Below, piece after piece: positions 8,721 through 16,740 of a stretch of 64,000 nucleotides of DNA. A model generated the notes under the pieces. The model made no database searches. It had not been told where the DNA came from and was given only the letters and a program-made list of their open reading frames with translations. The DNA lies in contig NZ_BONK01000017.1 in NCBI RefSeq assembly GCF_016862675.1, positions 61,768-125,767 of the forward strand, given 5' to 3'. The stretch comes from Cellulomonas chitinilytica (lineage in GTDB: Bacteria; Actinomycetota; Actinomycetes; Actinomycetales; Cellulomonadaceae). Every line of letters starts with the position of its first letter. Positions within the stretch are counted from its first letter, which is position 1. Both the position numbers and the translations under genes were made by a program.

Positions 8721-8888
8721 ATGCATCCCGACCTGGCCATGGCCCTGTACGTCCGCGAGGAGCACGACCTCGAGCTCCGTCTGGAGCGGCGACGCTCCAG
8801 CCTCGAGAGCTACGGCCGGCGGATGCCGCGGCCGCACCGGATGCCGTCCTTCCACCTCCACCACGTCGCCGCGTCCGAGCGGCGGTAG
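8721..8888 (+). CDS. Small basic protein, 55 residues, unknown function
   Basis: Starts at ATG 8721, with GAGGAGA seven bases upstream. The sequence begins MHPDLAMALYVREEHDLELR, continues as a charged helix rich in Arg and Glu, and ends in a His/Arg-rich tail. It is short, but the ribosome site and helical pattern support a real gene. A 12-bp dyad ACATCACGATGT (8689-8700) lies just upstream and could bind a regulator. It lies about 60 bp ahead of the flavodoxin gene and may be co-transcribed with it. Confidence 0.6.
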   Translation: MHPDLAMALYVREEHDLELRLERRRSSLESYGRRMPRPHRMPSFHLHHVAASERR

Positions 8889-8948
8889 CTCCCGGGACGT
8901 TCGGCCCTCGCCCCCCGGTGGGGGCCGGACGAGCCTGGAGGTGTGCGG

Positions 8949-9461
8949 GTGGTCCTCGTGGTCGAGTCCATGTTCGGCTCGACGCTGCGCCTGGCCCAGC
9001 ACGTCGCCGTCGGGTGTGCGTCGATGGACGCCCGGTGCGACGTGATCGAGGCGGGGTGCGCCGTCGGGCGGGTGCCGCCCGACCGTGACCTGCTCGTGCT
9101 CGCGTGCCCCACGCACCTGCGGCGCGCCCCGACGCAGCGGTCACGCGCCGCCGCCGCGACCGACGGACCCGTCCTGTCCCACGCCGGGGTCACGGACTGG
9201 CTGGCGACCGCGGGCCTGCGCCGGGGCGAGCCGGTGGCCGTGTTCGACACGCGGGTCGACGCGCGCTTCGCCGGGTCCGCCGCGAAGGAGCTGGCCCGGC
9301 AGGTCAGACGTGCGGGCGGTGCGCTCGTGGTGCCGCCGACGTCGTTCGTCGTCGTCGGCCGCCACGGCGGACCCGCCGCCGGCGAGGACGACCGCGCGTA
9401 CGCCTGGGGCCGCGACCTCGTCCGTACCGCGGCCGCTCCTGACCCGGGGGCCGAGAAGTGA
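8949..9461 (+). CDS. Flavodoxin-domain protein
   Basis: About 170 residues. The first strand and phosphate-binding loop read VVLVVESMFGSTLRLA, the FMN-binding signature. GTG 8949 fits the GGAGG at 8937-8941 (seven-base spacing); the earlier in-frame GTG at 8943 would be too close to it. The C-terminal half carries the second Rossmann-like strand TSFVVVGRHGG. It should carry electrons or act as a menaquinone-dependent oxidase-type protein in the cytoplasm. No redox partner is adjacent. Confidence 0.78.
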   Translation: MVLVVESMFGSTLRLAQHVAVGCASMDARCDVIEAGCAVGRVPPDRDLLVLACPTHLRRAPTQRSRAAAATDGPVLSHAGVTDWLATAGLRRGEPVAVFDTRVDARFAGSAAKELARQVRRAGGALVVPPTSFVVVGRHGGPAAGEDDRAYAWGRDLVRTAAAPDPGAEK

Positions 9462-9539
9462 CTTTGGTCTCAGATGAGGGCTGACCTGCGCACCTAGGTT
9501 CCCAAGCACGTGAAGGACGTGTGACGAGGTGAGGACGCC

Positions 9540-12050
9540 GTGGTCGGGACATCAGCAGGTGCGGGGATCGGCACGGCCGGCGGGGAGGCGAGCCTCCAGC
9601 TCCCGGACCTCGGCGGCGTCGAGGTGCTCTGGGGGGTCTCGGGGCGGGTGCTGCTCGCGCTGGGACTCGTCGTCTGCATGGCGGGGCTCGCGTTCGGGGT
9701 GGCGGTGTACCGCGAGCTGCGGAGCCTGCCGGTGCACACGTCGATGCGGGAGGTCTCCGAGCTCATCTACTCGACGTGCAAGGCGTACCTGACGAAGCAG
9801 GGGAAGTTCCTGCTGATCCTGTGGGTGTTCATCGCCGCGGTGATCGTCGTCTACTACAAGGTGCTCGTCGGGTTCGGCTGGGGGCGGGTCGCGGTCGTCA
9901 TCGCGTTCTCGCTCGTCGGCATGGCCGGCTCCTACGCGGTCGCCTGGTTCGGCATCCGCGTCAACACCCTCGCCAACTCCCGCACCGCGTTCGCGTCGCT
10001 GCGCGGCAAGCCCCTGCCGCTGCACCGCATCCCGCTGCGGTCCGGCATGTCGATCGGCATGGTGCTCATCAGCCTCGAGCTGATGATGATGCTGCTCATC
10101 CTGCTGGCCCTGCCGAGCGACATCGCAGGCGCGTGCTTCATCGGGTTCGCCATCGGCGAGTCGCTCGGGGCCTCCGCGCTGCGGATCGCGGGCGGCATCT
10201 TCACGAAGATCGCCGACATCGGCTCCGACCTCATGAAGATCGCGTTCAAGATCAAGGAGGACGACGCCCGCAACCCCGGCGTCATCGCCGACTGCACGGG
10301 CGACAACGCGGGCGACTCCGTGGGTCCGAGCGCCGACGGGTTCGAGACGTACGGGGTCACGGGCGTCGCGCTCGTGACGTTCATCCTGCTGGGCGTCCAC
10401 GACCCCGCCGTGCAGGCGACGCTGCTCGTCTGGATCTTCGTCGTGCGGGCCGTGATGATCGTGGCCGCCGCCGCGTCGTACCAGGTCAACGACGCGTGGA
10501 CCCGGCGCAAGTACCGGGACGCGGAGCGGATGGACTTCGAGGCGCCGCTGTCGAGCCTCGTGTGGATCACGTCCGGGGCCTGCATCGTCGCGACGTTCCT
10601 GACGACGGCCGCGGTGCTCGGCGGCAGCGGGGCCGACGCCCAGTGGTGGCGGCTCGCGCTGATCGTCTCGTGCGGCACGATCGCCGGTGCGCTCATCCCG
10701 GAGCTGGTCAAGGCATTCACGTCGACGCAGAGCCGGCACGTGCGTGAGGTCGTCAAGAGCTCGCGGCAGGGCGGCCCGTCGCTCAACATCCTGTCCGGCC
10801 TCGTCGCCGGCAACTTCTCCGCCTACTGGCTCGGGATGGTCGTCGTCGGGCTCATGGGCGGCGCGTACCTCATCAGCACGCAGGGGCTCGGCGACCTCAT
10901 GGTGGCCCCGTCGGTGTTCGCGTTCGGGCTCGTCGCGTTCGGGTTCCTCGGCATGGGGCCCGTGACCATCGCGGTCGACTCGTACGGCCCGGTGACGGAC
11001 AACGCGCAGAGCGTCTACGAGCTGTCGGTCATCGAGGACGTCGACGACATCGACGCCGAGCTCGACCGGGACTACAGGTTCACGCCCCAGTGGGACCGCG
11101 CCAAGCGGATGCTCGAGGAGAACGACGGCGCCGGTAACACGTTCAAGGCGACCGCCAAGCCGGTGCTCATCGGGACGGCCGTGGTGGGCGCGACGACGAT
11201 GATCTTCTCGATCATCGTCGGCCTGACCGACGGCCTCACGACGGGCCTCGAGAACCTGTCGCTCCTGCACCCGCCGTTCCTGCTCGGCCTCGTCACCGGT
11301 GGCGCGATGATCTTCTGGTTCACCGGCGCGTCCATCCAGGCCGTCACCACCGGCGCCTACCGGGCCGTCGAGTTCATCAAGGCCACCATCAAGCTCGACG
11401 GCGAGACGAAGGCCAGCGAGGAGGACTCCCGCCGGGTCGTGGAGATCTGCACCCAGTACGCCCAGCAGGGGATGCTCACGATCTTCCTCGGCGTCTTCTT
11501 CGCCACCCTCGCGTTCGCGTTCGTCGAGCCGTCGTTCTTCATCGGCTACCTGATCTCCATCGCGATCTTCGGCCTCTACCAGGCGATCTTCATGGCGAAC
11601 GCGGGCGGTGCCTGGGACAACGCGAAGAAGATCGTCGAGGTCGACCTGCACGCCAAGGGCACCGCGCTGCACGACGCGACGATCGTCGGCGACACCGTCG
11701 GCGACCCGTACAAGGACACGTCCTCGGTCGCGCTCAACCCGGTCATCAAGTTCACGACCCTGTTCGGCCTGCTCGCCGTGGACCTCGCCGTCGACATGAC
11801 GGACCGCGGGCAGCACGGCCTCGCGGTGACGCTGGCGGCGGTGTTCTTCGTCGCCTCCGCGTACTTCGTGCACCGGTCCTTCTACGGCATGCGGATCCGC
11901 AGCTCGCTCGAGGAGGATCCGTCGGCCGCCGCCGTCGACGGGACCGCCCCGCTCGTGCCCACGCAGGCGACGGAGAGCGCCGCGCCCGACGCTGCGGCGA
12001 CCGACGACGCGGCCGCGCAGGCGCCGCTCCTGGAGGCTCCGGGACGATGA
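9540..12050 (+). CDS. hppA: K+-independent H+-translocating membrane pyrophosphatase, divergent subfamily
   Basis: An 836-residue protein with about 16 membrane segments; GTG 9540 has GAGGA four bases upstream. It couples pyrophosphate hydrolysis to ion pumping. The acidic Mg-PPi motifs are present (KEDDARNPGVIADCTGDNAG; a second set near IVGDTVGDPYKDTSS). The K+-site position carries Lys536 in GNTFKA, which marks K+ independence. The first loop reads GDSVGPSADGFETYG rather than the canonical GDCAGMAADLFE. This matches the divergent group characterised from Chlorobium limicola and Cellulomonas fimi as Na+-inhibited H+ pumps. The C-terminus has an Ala-rich acidic tail. The stop overlaps the next start as ATGA. 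Confidence 0.92.
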   Translation: MVGTSAGAGIGTAGGEASLQLPDLGGVEVLWGVSGRVLLALGLVVCMAGLAFGVAVYRELRSLPVHTSMREVSELIYSTCKAYLTKQGKFLLILWVFIAAVIVVYYKVLVGFGWGRVAVVIAFSLVGMAGSYAVAWFGIRVNTLANSRTAFASLRGKPLPLHRIPLRSGMSIGMVLISLELMMMLLILLALPSDIAGACFIGFAIGESLGASALRIAGGIFTKIADIGSDLMKIAFKIKEDDARNPGVIADCTGDNAGDSVGPSADGFETYGVTGVALVTFILLGVHDPAVQATLLVWIFVVRAVMIVAAAASYQVNDAWTRRKYRDAERMDFEAPLSSLVWITSGACIVATFLTTAAVLGGSGADAQWWRLALIVSCGTIAGALIPELVKAFTSTQSRHVREVVKSSRQGGPSLNILSGLVAGNFSAYWLGMVVVGLMGGAYLISTQGLGDLMVAPSVFAFGLVAFGFLGMGPVTIAVDSYGPVTDNAQSVYELSVIEDVDDIDAELDRDYRFTPQWDRAKRMLEENDGAGNTFKATAKPVLIGTAVVGATTMIFSIIVGLTDGLTTGLENLSLLHPPFLLGLVTGGAMIFWFTGASIQAVTTGAYRAVEFIKATIKLDGETKASEEDSRRVVEICTQYAQQGMLTIFLGVFFATLAFAFVEPSFFIGYLISIAIFGLYQAIFMANAGGAWDNAKKIVEVDLHAKGTALHDATIVGDTVGDPYKDTSSVALNPVIKFTTLFGLLAVDLAVDMTDRGQHGLAVTLAAVFFVASAYFVHRSFYGMRIRSSLEEDPSAAAVDGTAPLVPTQATESAAPDAAATDDAAAQAPLLEAPGR

Positions 12051-13096
12051 CCAGGGTCGCGATCCGCTACGGCCACCTGCTCGTCGAGGGCGGGCGGGTG
12101 GCCGGGCACGACGCCGGTGCGACGCTGGTCCGGCGCCTCCTGCGGGTGTTCCCCGGGGCGCTCGTGATCAGTGACGGGCCGCGGCGGTGCGACGGGTTCG
12201 ACATGCTGCCGCTCGAGTTCGTCGACGCCGCGGACACGGTCGTCATCAACATGGACGTCGTCGACTCGGTGAGCGTGTGGCGCCGGCTGCGTGCCGGCTG
12301 CGACGAGCCGAAGGTCATGAACTTCGTCTGGTGGGACACCGCGCAGTTCGAGCACCGCGTCGAACGTGCCGCCCTCGCCATGTCGTGCGCCCTGTTCCCG
12401 ACGTTCGCGAACTCGGAGCGGACCGCGACCGAGGTGCGCGAGATCGTCGCGCAGTGGACCGTGCAGCAGCTCGCCGAGAAGGCCCGCATCGGGTGGGTCA
12501 ACCTCGGCATCCGGCTGGAGCACGTGCGCCCCCGGCACGAGCCGGACGTGCCCGTCGTGCTGTACCCGGCGATCTACCTGTCCGACCGGAAGGCGCCGGC
12601 GACGTTCGTCGACGTCGTCGAGCGCGTCCACCGCCGCACGCCGATCCGCGTCGAGGCCCGGCTCGTCGAGTCCCACCTGGTGTCCGAGCAGGCCATGCGG
12701 CTGTCCCGGCACCCGTGGTGCTGGGTCGGCCCGCTCACCGCGAGCCGCGACGACTACTGGGAGGCGCTCGCCCGCACGACGGCCTTCCTCGCGACCGCCA
12801 CCGAGGAGTCGTACGGCCTGGAGTACATCGAGGCCCTCGTCGCCGGGGCCGTCGGGGTGTTCCCCGACCTGCCGTGGGCGCGCGCGATCCTCCCGCCCGC
12901 GTTCCCGTTCTTCTACCGGACACCCGCGGAGGCCGAGGAGCTGCTCCTGCGGGCCGTCACCGACACCGCCGCGTGCCGTCGCGAGCTCGACCGGACCGCG
13001 GGCGGCAGCTTCCAGGAGTGGCTGCGGGCCCGGCACGACGACGACGCGTTCGACCGCGCGATCGTCGACCACGTGCGGCGGTGGTTCCCGGGCTGA
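12047..13096 (+). CDS. Glycosyltransferase-like protein coupled to the pyrophosphatase
   Basis: A 349-residue protein whose ATG overlaps the hppA stop (ATGA), implying translational coupling. The C-terminal half has the GT-B pattern EESYGLEYIEALVAGAVGVF, resembling the EX7E nucleotide-sugar motif of GT4 enzymes. The N-terminal half is Rossmann-like and has no signal peptide or membrane helix. It could transfer a sugar in the cytoplasm. Its link to the pyrophosphatase is not obvious, although sugar-nucleotide synthesis releases PPi. The exact activity is unknown. Confidence 0.62.
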   Translation: MTRVAIRYGHLLVEGGRVAGHDAGATLVRRLLRVFPGALVISDGPRRCDGFDMLPLEFVDAADTVVINMDVVDSVSVWRRLRAGCDEPKVMNFVWWDTAQFEHRVERAALAMSCALFPTFANSERTATEVREIVAQWTVQQLAEKARIGWVNLGIRLEHVRPRHEPDVPVVLYPAIYLSDRKAPATFVDVVERVHRRTPIRVEARLVESHLVSEQAMRLSRHPWCWVGPLTASRDDYWEALARTTAFLATATEESYGLEYIEALVAGAVGVFPDLPWARAILPPAFPFFYRTPAEAEELLLRAVTDTAACRRELDRTAGGSFQEWLRARHDDDAFDRAIVDHVRRWFPG

Positions 13097-13101
13097 GGTC
13101 G

Positions 13102-13515
13102 TCAGCCCTGCTGACCCGCCTGCCAGGCGAGCTGTTGTGCGTACCTGACCTGCTCGAACGCCTGGAACCCGGCCGGCGACGCCCGCGGGATCTGGGTGAC
13201 GTGCACAAGGTGGCCGGACCGGACGGTGACCTCGATGTACCCCTCCATGCGGGTCTCCTTGACCAGGAGGAACAGGAGCCCGAGGAAGAAGAAGAAGCCG
13301 ACGACGGCGAGGACGATGGCCCACGTCGGGGTCTTCTGGACCGGGAACGACAGGTCGCGGACCGTCCACTGCGAACCGGCCAGCGGTGCTGGGCCGTTCG
13401 GTGTGACCACCCAGTGCGCGGAGACGACGATGTCGCCGACCTGGACGAGCGGCTGCTCCGGCGCGCCCTGCGGCGGTAGGGCCGGGTCGCTCGGACCGAT
13501 CATGTCTGCCGGCAT
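13102..13515 (-). CDS. Single-pass membrane protein of unknown function
   Basis: A 137-residue protein starting at ATG 13515, with GGAGAGA eight bases upstream; an alternative ATG lies at 13503. An N-terminal Pro-rich segment and a beta-like domain (QVGDIVVSAHWVVTP) precede one strong helix, WAIVLAVVGFFFFLGLLFLLV. A short C-terminal domain (YIEVTVRSGHLVHVTQIP) follows. It is convergent with the glycosyltransferase-like gene. No family is recognised. Confidence 0.72.
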   Translation of the reverse strand: MPADMIGPSDPALPPQGAPEQPLVQVGDIVVSAHWVVTPNGPAPLAGSQWTVRDLSFPVQKTPTWAIVLAVVGFFFFLGLLFLLVKETRMEGYIEVTVRSGHLVHVTQIPRASPAGFQAFEQVRYAQQLAWQAGQQG

Positions 13516-13619
13516 GCGCCAGATCTCTCCGTCCGTGCGGTTCGACGTCGGTCGACTCTACTGGCCGGTCATGCCGCGGAACACCCGGGATCCGCCCTGC
13601 CGGTCAGACCGTGAGCTGG

Positions 13620-13766
13620 CCCGTCATCCAGGCAGTCCGGGTAGGTGCGGAGCAGGACGTTGTCGCGTCCGATGTGCTCCGCGCTCCAGAAGAGGCCAAC
13701 GCCGTACTCGCCCTCCACGCCGTTCGTCTCCGACAAGAGGTCGCGAAGGTCGTCATGCTCGAGGGG
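13620..13766 (-). pseudogene. Remnant of a SMI1/KNR4 (SUKH) family gene
   Basis: The minus strand encodes about 49 residues including DDLRDLLSETNGVEGEYGVG and FWSAEHIGRDN. This is the recognisable core of SMI1/KNR4-type (SUKH superfamily) proteins, many of which are immunity proteins of polymorphic toxins. The upstream residues in the same frame are arginine-rich non-coding translation. The normal C-terminal half (the GNGDQ-type region) is missing. It is therefore truncated at both ends, and nearby tandem repeats suggest a past rearrangement. Confidence 0.6.
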
Positions 13767-13828
13767 GCCAGTGGTCCACGTCCACCGCCCCCAGGGACGC
13801 CCGGCAGGCCCCGACCGAGCGCGCGCAG

Positions 13829-13920
13829 CAGGATCCGCAGATTGTGAGACTGAACTTCCGCAGATTGTCGAGTGGAACATCCGCACGATGCGGCCTCGAA
13901 CTTCCGCAGTCTGTGGGATG
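13829..13920 (+). repeat. Tandem repeat, four units of exactly 23 bp
   Basis: Units start at 13829, 13852, 13875 and 13898. Units 2 to 4 begin GAAC(T/A)TCCGCA; unit 1 shares the CCGCAGATTGTG core. The block CCGCAG/CCGCAC recurs at 13835, 13858, 13881 and 13904. It could be the multiple terminal repeat of an insertion sequence (IS21-type ends are organised this way) or an iteron-like protein-binding array. No transposase or replication gene is beside it. Confidence 0.6.
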
Positions 13921-14038
13921 TGACCGTAGACGCCTGAACGGATGGGCTCGGTCCCGCTGCACTCGCGTCAGCGAGACGCTTGGAGTGGCATGGGACCCCG
14001 GTCCGGGGAGGGCCTGGGGCCCGTTCGACGGACGAGCC

Positions 14039-14254
14039 TCAGGTCTCGGTGGGGTTCGCGCCGTCGGGGTCGACAGGTTCTTCGACCCTTGGGTCGGTGG
14101 GCCCAGCCGCAGGCGACGCGAGCGCGTCGCGGAGCGTCGCCCGCCAGATGGCGGCGACGACCTCGTCCTCCGCAGCCGTCAGCGCGGCCTCGTACTCGTC
14201 GAGGGACTCGCCGGCCAAGGGCTCGCGGTAGCCGCCCGCGCGCGGTTCGGTCAT
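14039..14254 (-). CDS. Small acidic hypothetical protein, 71 residues
   Basis: Starts at ATG 14254, with GGGAGGGAG about nine bases upstream. It begins MTEPRAGGYREPLAGESLDE, followed by a helix rich in Ala and Glu (YEAALTAAEDEVVAAIWRAT) and an acidic Pro-rich tail. It is predicted to be soluble. No family is recognised. Two same-stem hairpins lie upstream in its possible leader. Confidence 0.55.
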   Translation of the reverse strand: MTEPRAGGYREPLAGESLDEYEAALTAAEDEVVAAIWRATLRDALASPAAGPTDPRVEEPVDPDGANPTET

Positions 14255-14583
14255 GCGTCGTCGCTCCCTCCCGGTGTCGCCGGGCCGAGTGTCGGTGTCG
14301 CGGGGACGCCGGTCCGCTGCCGGACCGGCCGTACTCGTGCCGCCGGTCCGCTGCTGGACCGGCGTCGGTGCCTCGTAGCTCGGTGCCGCCGGGTGCGGTG
14401 TCTTCGCCCTGGCGTGGGTCTCGCGGTGCTGCAGGTGCCCGCCCGCGAACCGGTGCCGCGGTGCGACGTGTCGCCGGTCGTGCGCGGGTGCGTCGTCGCA
14501 ATCGGGCGTGCCTATGGTGCCGCTGTCCGGTTCCGGGCGGTAGTCCCCCGTGAGTGGTGATCTTGCGGGTCGAGGCGGGGAGG
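14255..14583. other. 329-bp intergenic region holding two repeated hairpins
   Basis: A 22-bp sequence occurs twice with one mismatch (from 14307 and from 14341). Each copy is itself an inverted repeat. GCCGGTCCG-CTGC-CGGACCGGC forms 14308-14329, and CGCCGGTCC-GCTGCT-GGACCGGCG forms 14341-14364. They lie between the alpha/beta hydrolase stop and the 71-residue gene on the same strand, so they may end or attenuate transcription. No gene is supported here. Confidence 0.6.
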
Positions 14584-15351
14584 TCAGGCGGGCGGGAGGC
14601 GGTGCAGCCACTGCGTGAGCAGCGCGTCGACGACGGCGGGCTGCTCGAGGATCGCGTTGTGGCCGGCGTCGTCGAGGACCGCGAACGTGGCCCGGGGGTA
14701 GTGCTCCAGCAGCTCGAACGCGTCCCGGTACCCGACGACGTGGTCGTGGCGGCCGGTGACGACGAGCGCCGGGCCGTCGAAGGTCCGGGTGTCGGGGTCG
14801 TCGGACAGCGCGTACCGGGACCGGACCGCCGCGAGGGTCTGCGGCGAGGCGGCGCGCATGCCGGGCAGCACGTGGTCGCGGAACAGCGCCCACGTCTCGG
14901 GCGACTGCACGACGGCCATGAACGCGTACTCGGCGGCCTCGCCCGGGTCGAGCGAGGACAGCAGCGCGGGGTCCTCGACGGCGACGTGCTGCGGCGGCAC
15001 GTCGCGGACGTCCGCCCCGACGACCGGGCACAGGAGGGCGAGCCCGGTGACCTGCTCGCCGAGCCGGGCGGCGAGGCCGCGGGCCAGGAGCCCCCCGTAC
15101 GACGAGCCGACCACGGCGAACGGCTCCGAGCCGATCTCGGTGGCGACGAGGTCGAGCAGGGCGCCGAGCACGTCGTCGGAGCTCGATGCGGGGACGTCCG
15201 CGCTGCGGCCCGAGCCGGGCAGGTCGACGTACACGCGGCGCCGGCCGGCGGCGGCGATCGTGGCGTCGAGCGGGGTCATGAAGCGGTGGTCGAGGCCGAA
15301 GCCGTGGACGAGCAGGACGGCGGGGCCGTCGCCGCGGGTGTCGCTGTACAT
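14584..15351 (-). CDS. Alpha/beta hydrolase
   Basis: A 255-residue cytoplasmic protein starting at ATG 15351, with AGGA about six bases upstream. The oxyanion strand is LLVHGFG, the nucleophile elbow is GSSYGG, the acid lies in TGRHDHVVGY, and the catalytic His in DDAGHNAI. The triad is therefore complete. It resembles the broad esterase/carboxylesterase and C-C hydrolase branch; the substrate cannot be told. A -10 TAGGCT (plus-strand 15394-15399) is visible upstream. Confidence 0.85.
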   Translation of the reverse strand: MYSDTRGDGPAVLLVHGFGLDHRFMTPLDATIAAAGRRRVYVDLPGSGRSADVPASSSDDVLGALLDLVATEIGSEPFAVVGSSYGGLLARGLAARLGEQVTGLALLCPVVGADVRDVPPQHVAVEDPALLSSLDPGEAAEYAFMAVVQSPETWALFRDHVLPGMRAASPQTLAAVRSRYALSDDPDTRTFDGPALVVTGRHDHVVGYRDAFELLEHYPRATFAVLDDAGHNAILEQPAVVDALLTQWLHRLPPA

Positions 15352-15551
15352 GGGCCGTCCTGGGGTCGGGGGCGGTGAGCCGGGGCGCGCCGGAGCCTAG
15401 CGGCGGCGTCCGACATGCCGGATCCGCGGTGGCCGTCTTCTCGCTGACGACGTCGTCCCGCGGCGCGCGACCCACCCTGCGGACGGTGGTCGCGCTCCCT
15501 CGGGACGTGGTCGCGCTCCCGCGGGCGCAGATGTCGAAACCGACGCGGTTT

Positions 15552-15567
15552 TGTGACCTGGATCACT
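15552..15567 (+). promoter_or_regulatory. CRP/GlxR-like site upstream of the LacI gene
   Basis: TGTGACCTGGATCACT matches the actinobacterial CRP/GlxR consensus TGTGA-N6-TCACA with one mismatch in the last base. It abuts the first LacI operator, so carbon catabolite control of the galactoside regulon is plausible. Confidence 0.6.
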
Positions 15568-15583
15568 TGACTACGTAGTCAAG
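15566..15583 (+). promoter_or_regulatory. LacI-family operator 1, perfect 18-bp palindrome
   Basis: CTTGACTACGTAGTCAAG is a perfect palindrome with a central CG, as usual for LacI-family operators. The 14-bp core TGACTACGTAGTCA recurs 24 bp downstream. It probably mediates autoregulation and regulation of the downstream transport genes. Confidence 0.8.
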
Positions 15584-15591
15584 CCGGGCTT

Positions 15592-15605
15592 TGACTACGT
15601 AGTCA
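15592..15605 (+). promoter_or_regulatory. LacI-family operator 2
   Basis: TGACTACGTAGTCA repeats the core of operator 1, with centres 24 bp apart. That spacing would favour two dimers side by side on the DNA. It ends 33 bp before the LacI start codon. Confidence 0.8.
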
Positions 15606-15638
15606 TCCGACAGGGACGCCCAGAAGGGACACATCGCC

Positions 15639-16682
15639 GTGACCGACGAGATCGTCACCAGCAAGCCGAAGGCCGTCGTCGCCATGGACGTCGCCCGGGC
15701 CGCCGGTGTCTCGCAGAAGACGGTGTCCCGCGTCATCAACGGCGACCCGCACGTCAGCGCCCAGGTGCGCGACCGGGTGCACGAGGCGATCAAGACCCTC
15801 GGCTACCGGCCCAACCGCGCCGCCCGGAACCTCGTGCTCGGCCGCAGCCGCACCATCGGCGTCCTGTCCGTCGGGTCGACCGACTACGGCCCGTCGTCGC
15901 TCATGGTCGCCGCCGAGCACGCCATCCGCAGCGCCGGCTACACGATGTCCGTCGTCAACACCCTCCAGGGCGAGCCGGAGACGATCACCGCGGCCCTGCG
16001 GGACCTCATGGACCAGGGCGTCGACGGCGTCGTCGTCAACGAGCCCGTCGGCGTGTTCAGCCTCGCGCCCGGAGGCATCGGCGAGCTCCCGCTGCTCAGC
16101 CTCTCGGGCCGGTACGGGGTGTCGTCCAACGAGGTCGTCGCGGACGCCGACCAGGCGGGCGGCGGCCGTCAGGCCACCGAGCACCTGCTCGGCCTCGGAC
16201 ACCGCACGGTCCACCACGTCGCCGGGCCGCAGGGCTGGCGCTCGAGCGGTCTGCGCCACGACGGGTGGGCGGACGCGCTGCGGACCGCCGGCGTCGAGGT
16301 CCCGCCCGCCCGCTTCGGCGACTGGTCCGCACGGTCCGGGTACGAGGCGGGCGTGCACCTCGCGGCCGACCCGGACGTCACCGCCGTCTTCGTCGCCAAC
16401 GACCAGATGGCCATCGGCGTGCTGCGTGCCATGACGGAGGCGGGGCGCGACGTGCCCGGCGACGTGAGCGTCGTCGGCTTCGACGACGTCCCCGAGGCCG
16501 CGTACCTGCCCCGGGCCCTCACCACCATCCGGCAGGACCTCGGCCACCTGGCCACCTTCGGCGTCGGCCTGCTCGTCGACGCCATCGAGAACCCCCGGCA
16601 GCAGGACCGCCGCGAGGACGTCCCGGTCGAGCTCGTGGTCCGGGAGACGACAGCCGCACCGCAGGGTCACCGGCGGGCCTAA
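15639..16682 (+). CDS. LacI-family transcriptional regulator of the galactoside genes
   Basis: A 347-residue protein from GTG 15639, with AGAAGGGA upstream. The N-terminal helix-turn-helix reads AMDVARAAGVSQKTVSRVING, followed by the hinge helix (GYRPNRAARNLVLGRS) and a periplasmic-binding-like sensor domain. It should repress until a galactoside-derived sugar binds. Two palindromic operators and a CRP-like site lie directly upstream. The binding protein, permeases and two GH42 enzymes follow on the same strand, so they are its likely targets. Confidence 0.92.
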   Translation: MTDEIVTSKPKAVVAMDVARAAGVSQKTVSRVINGDPHVSAQVRDRVHEAIKTLGYRPNRAARNLVLGRSRTIGVLSVGSTDYGPSSLMVAAEHAIRSAGYTMSVVNTLQGEPETITAALRDLMDQGVDGVVVNEPVGVFSLAPGGIGELPLLSLSGRYGVSSNEVVADADQAGGGRQATEHLLGLGHRTVHHVAGPQGWRSSGLRHDGWADALRTAGVEVPPARFGDWSARSGYEAGVHLAADPDVTAVFVANDQMAIGVLRAMTEAGRDVPGDVSVVGFDDVPEAAYLPRALTTIRQDLGHLATFGVGLLVDAIENPRQQDRREDVPVELVVRETTAAPQGHRRA

Positions 16683-16740
16683 GCAGACGGCCACCGTGAC
16701 CGACCCCCGCAGGACCATGCAGAACACGAAGGAGTGGAGC

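Noticed and set aside
9452..9480. A second copy of the 36.4-kb palindromic unit (GAAGTGACTTTGGTCTC)
   Set aside because: Only a partial match, part of it coding for the end of the flavodoxin; no inverted partner.
9462..9539. A promoter for hppA at TAGGTT (9495-9500)
   Set aside because: No acceptable -35 lies 16-18 bp upstream, so it was not listed as a feature.
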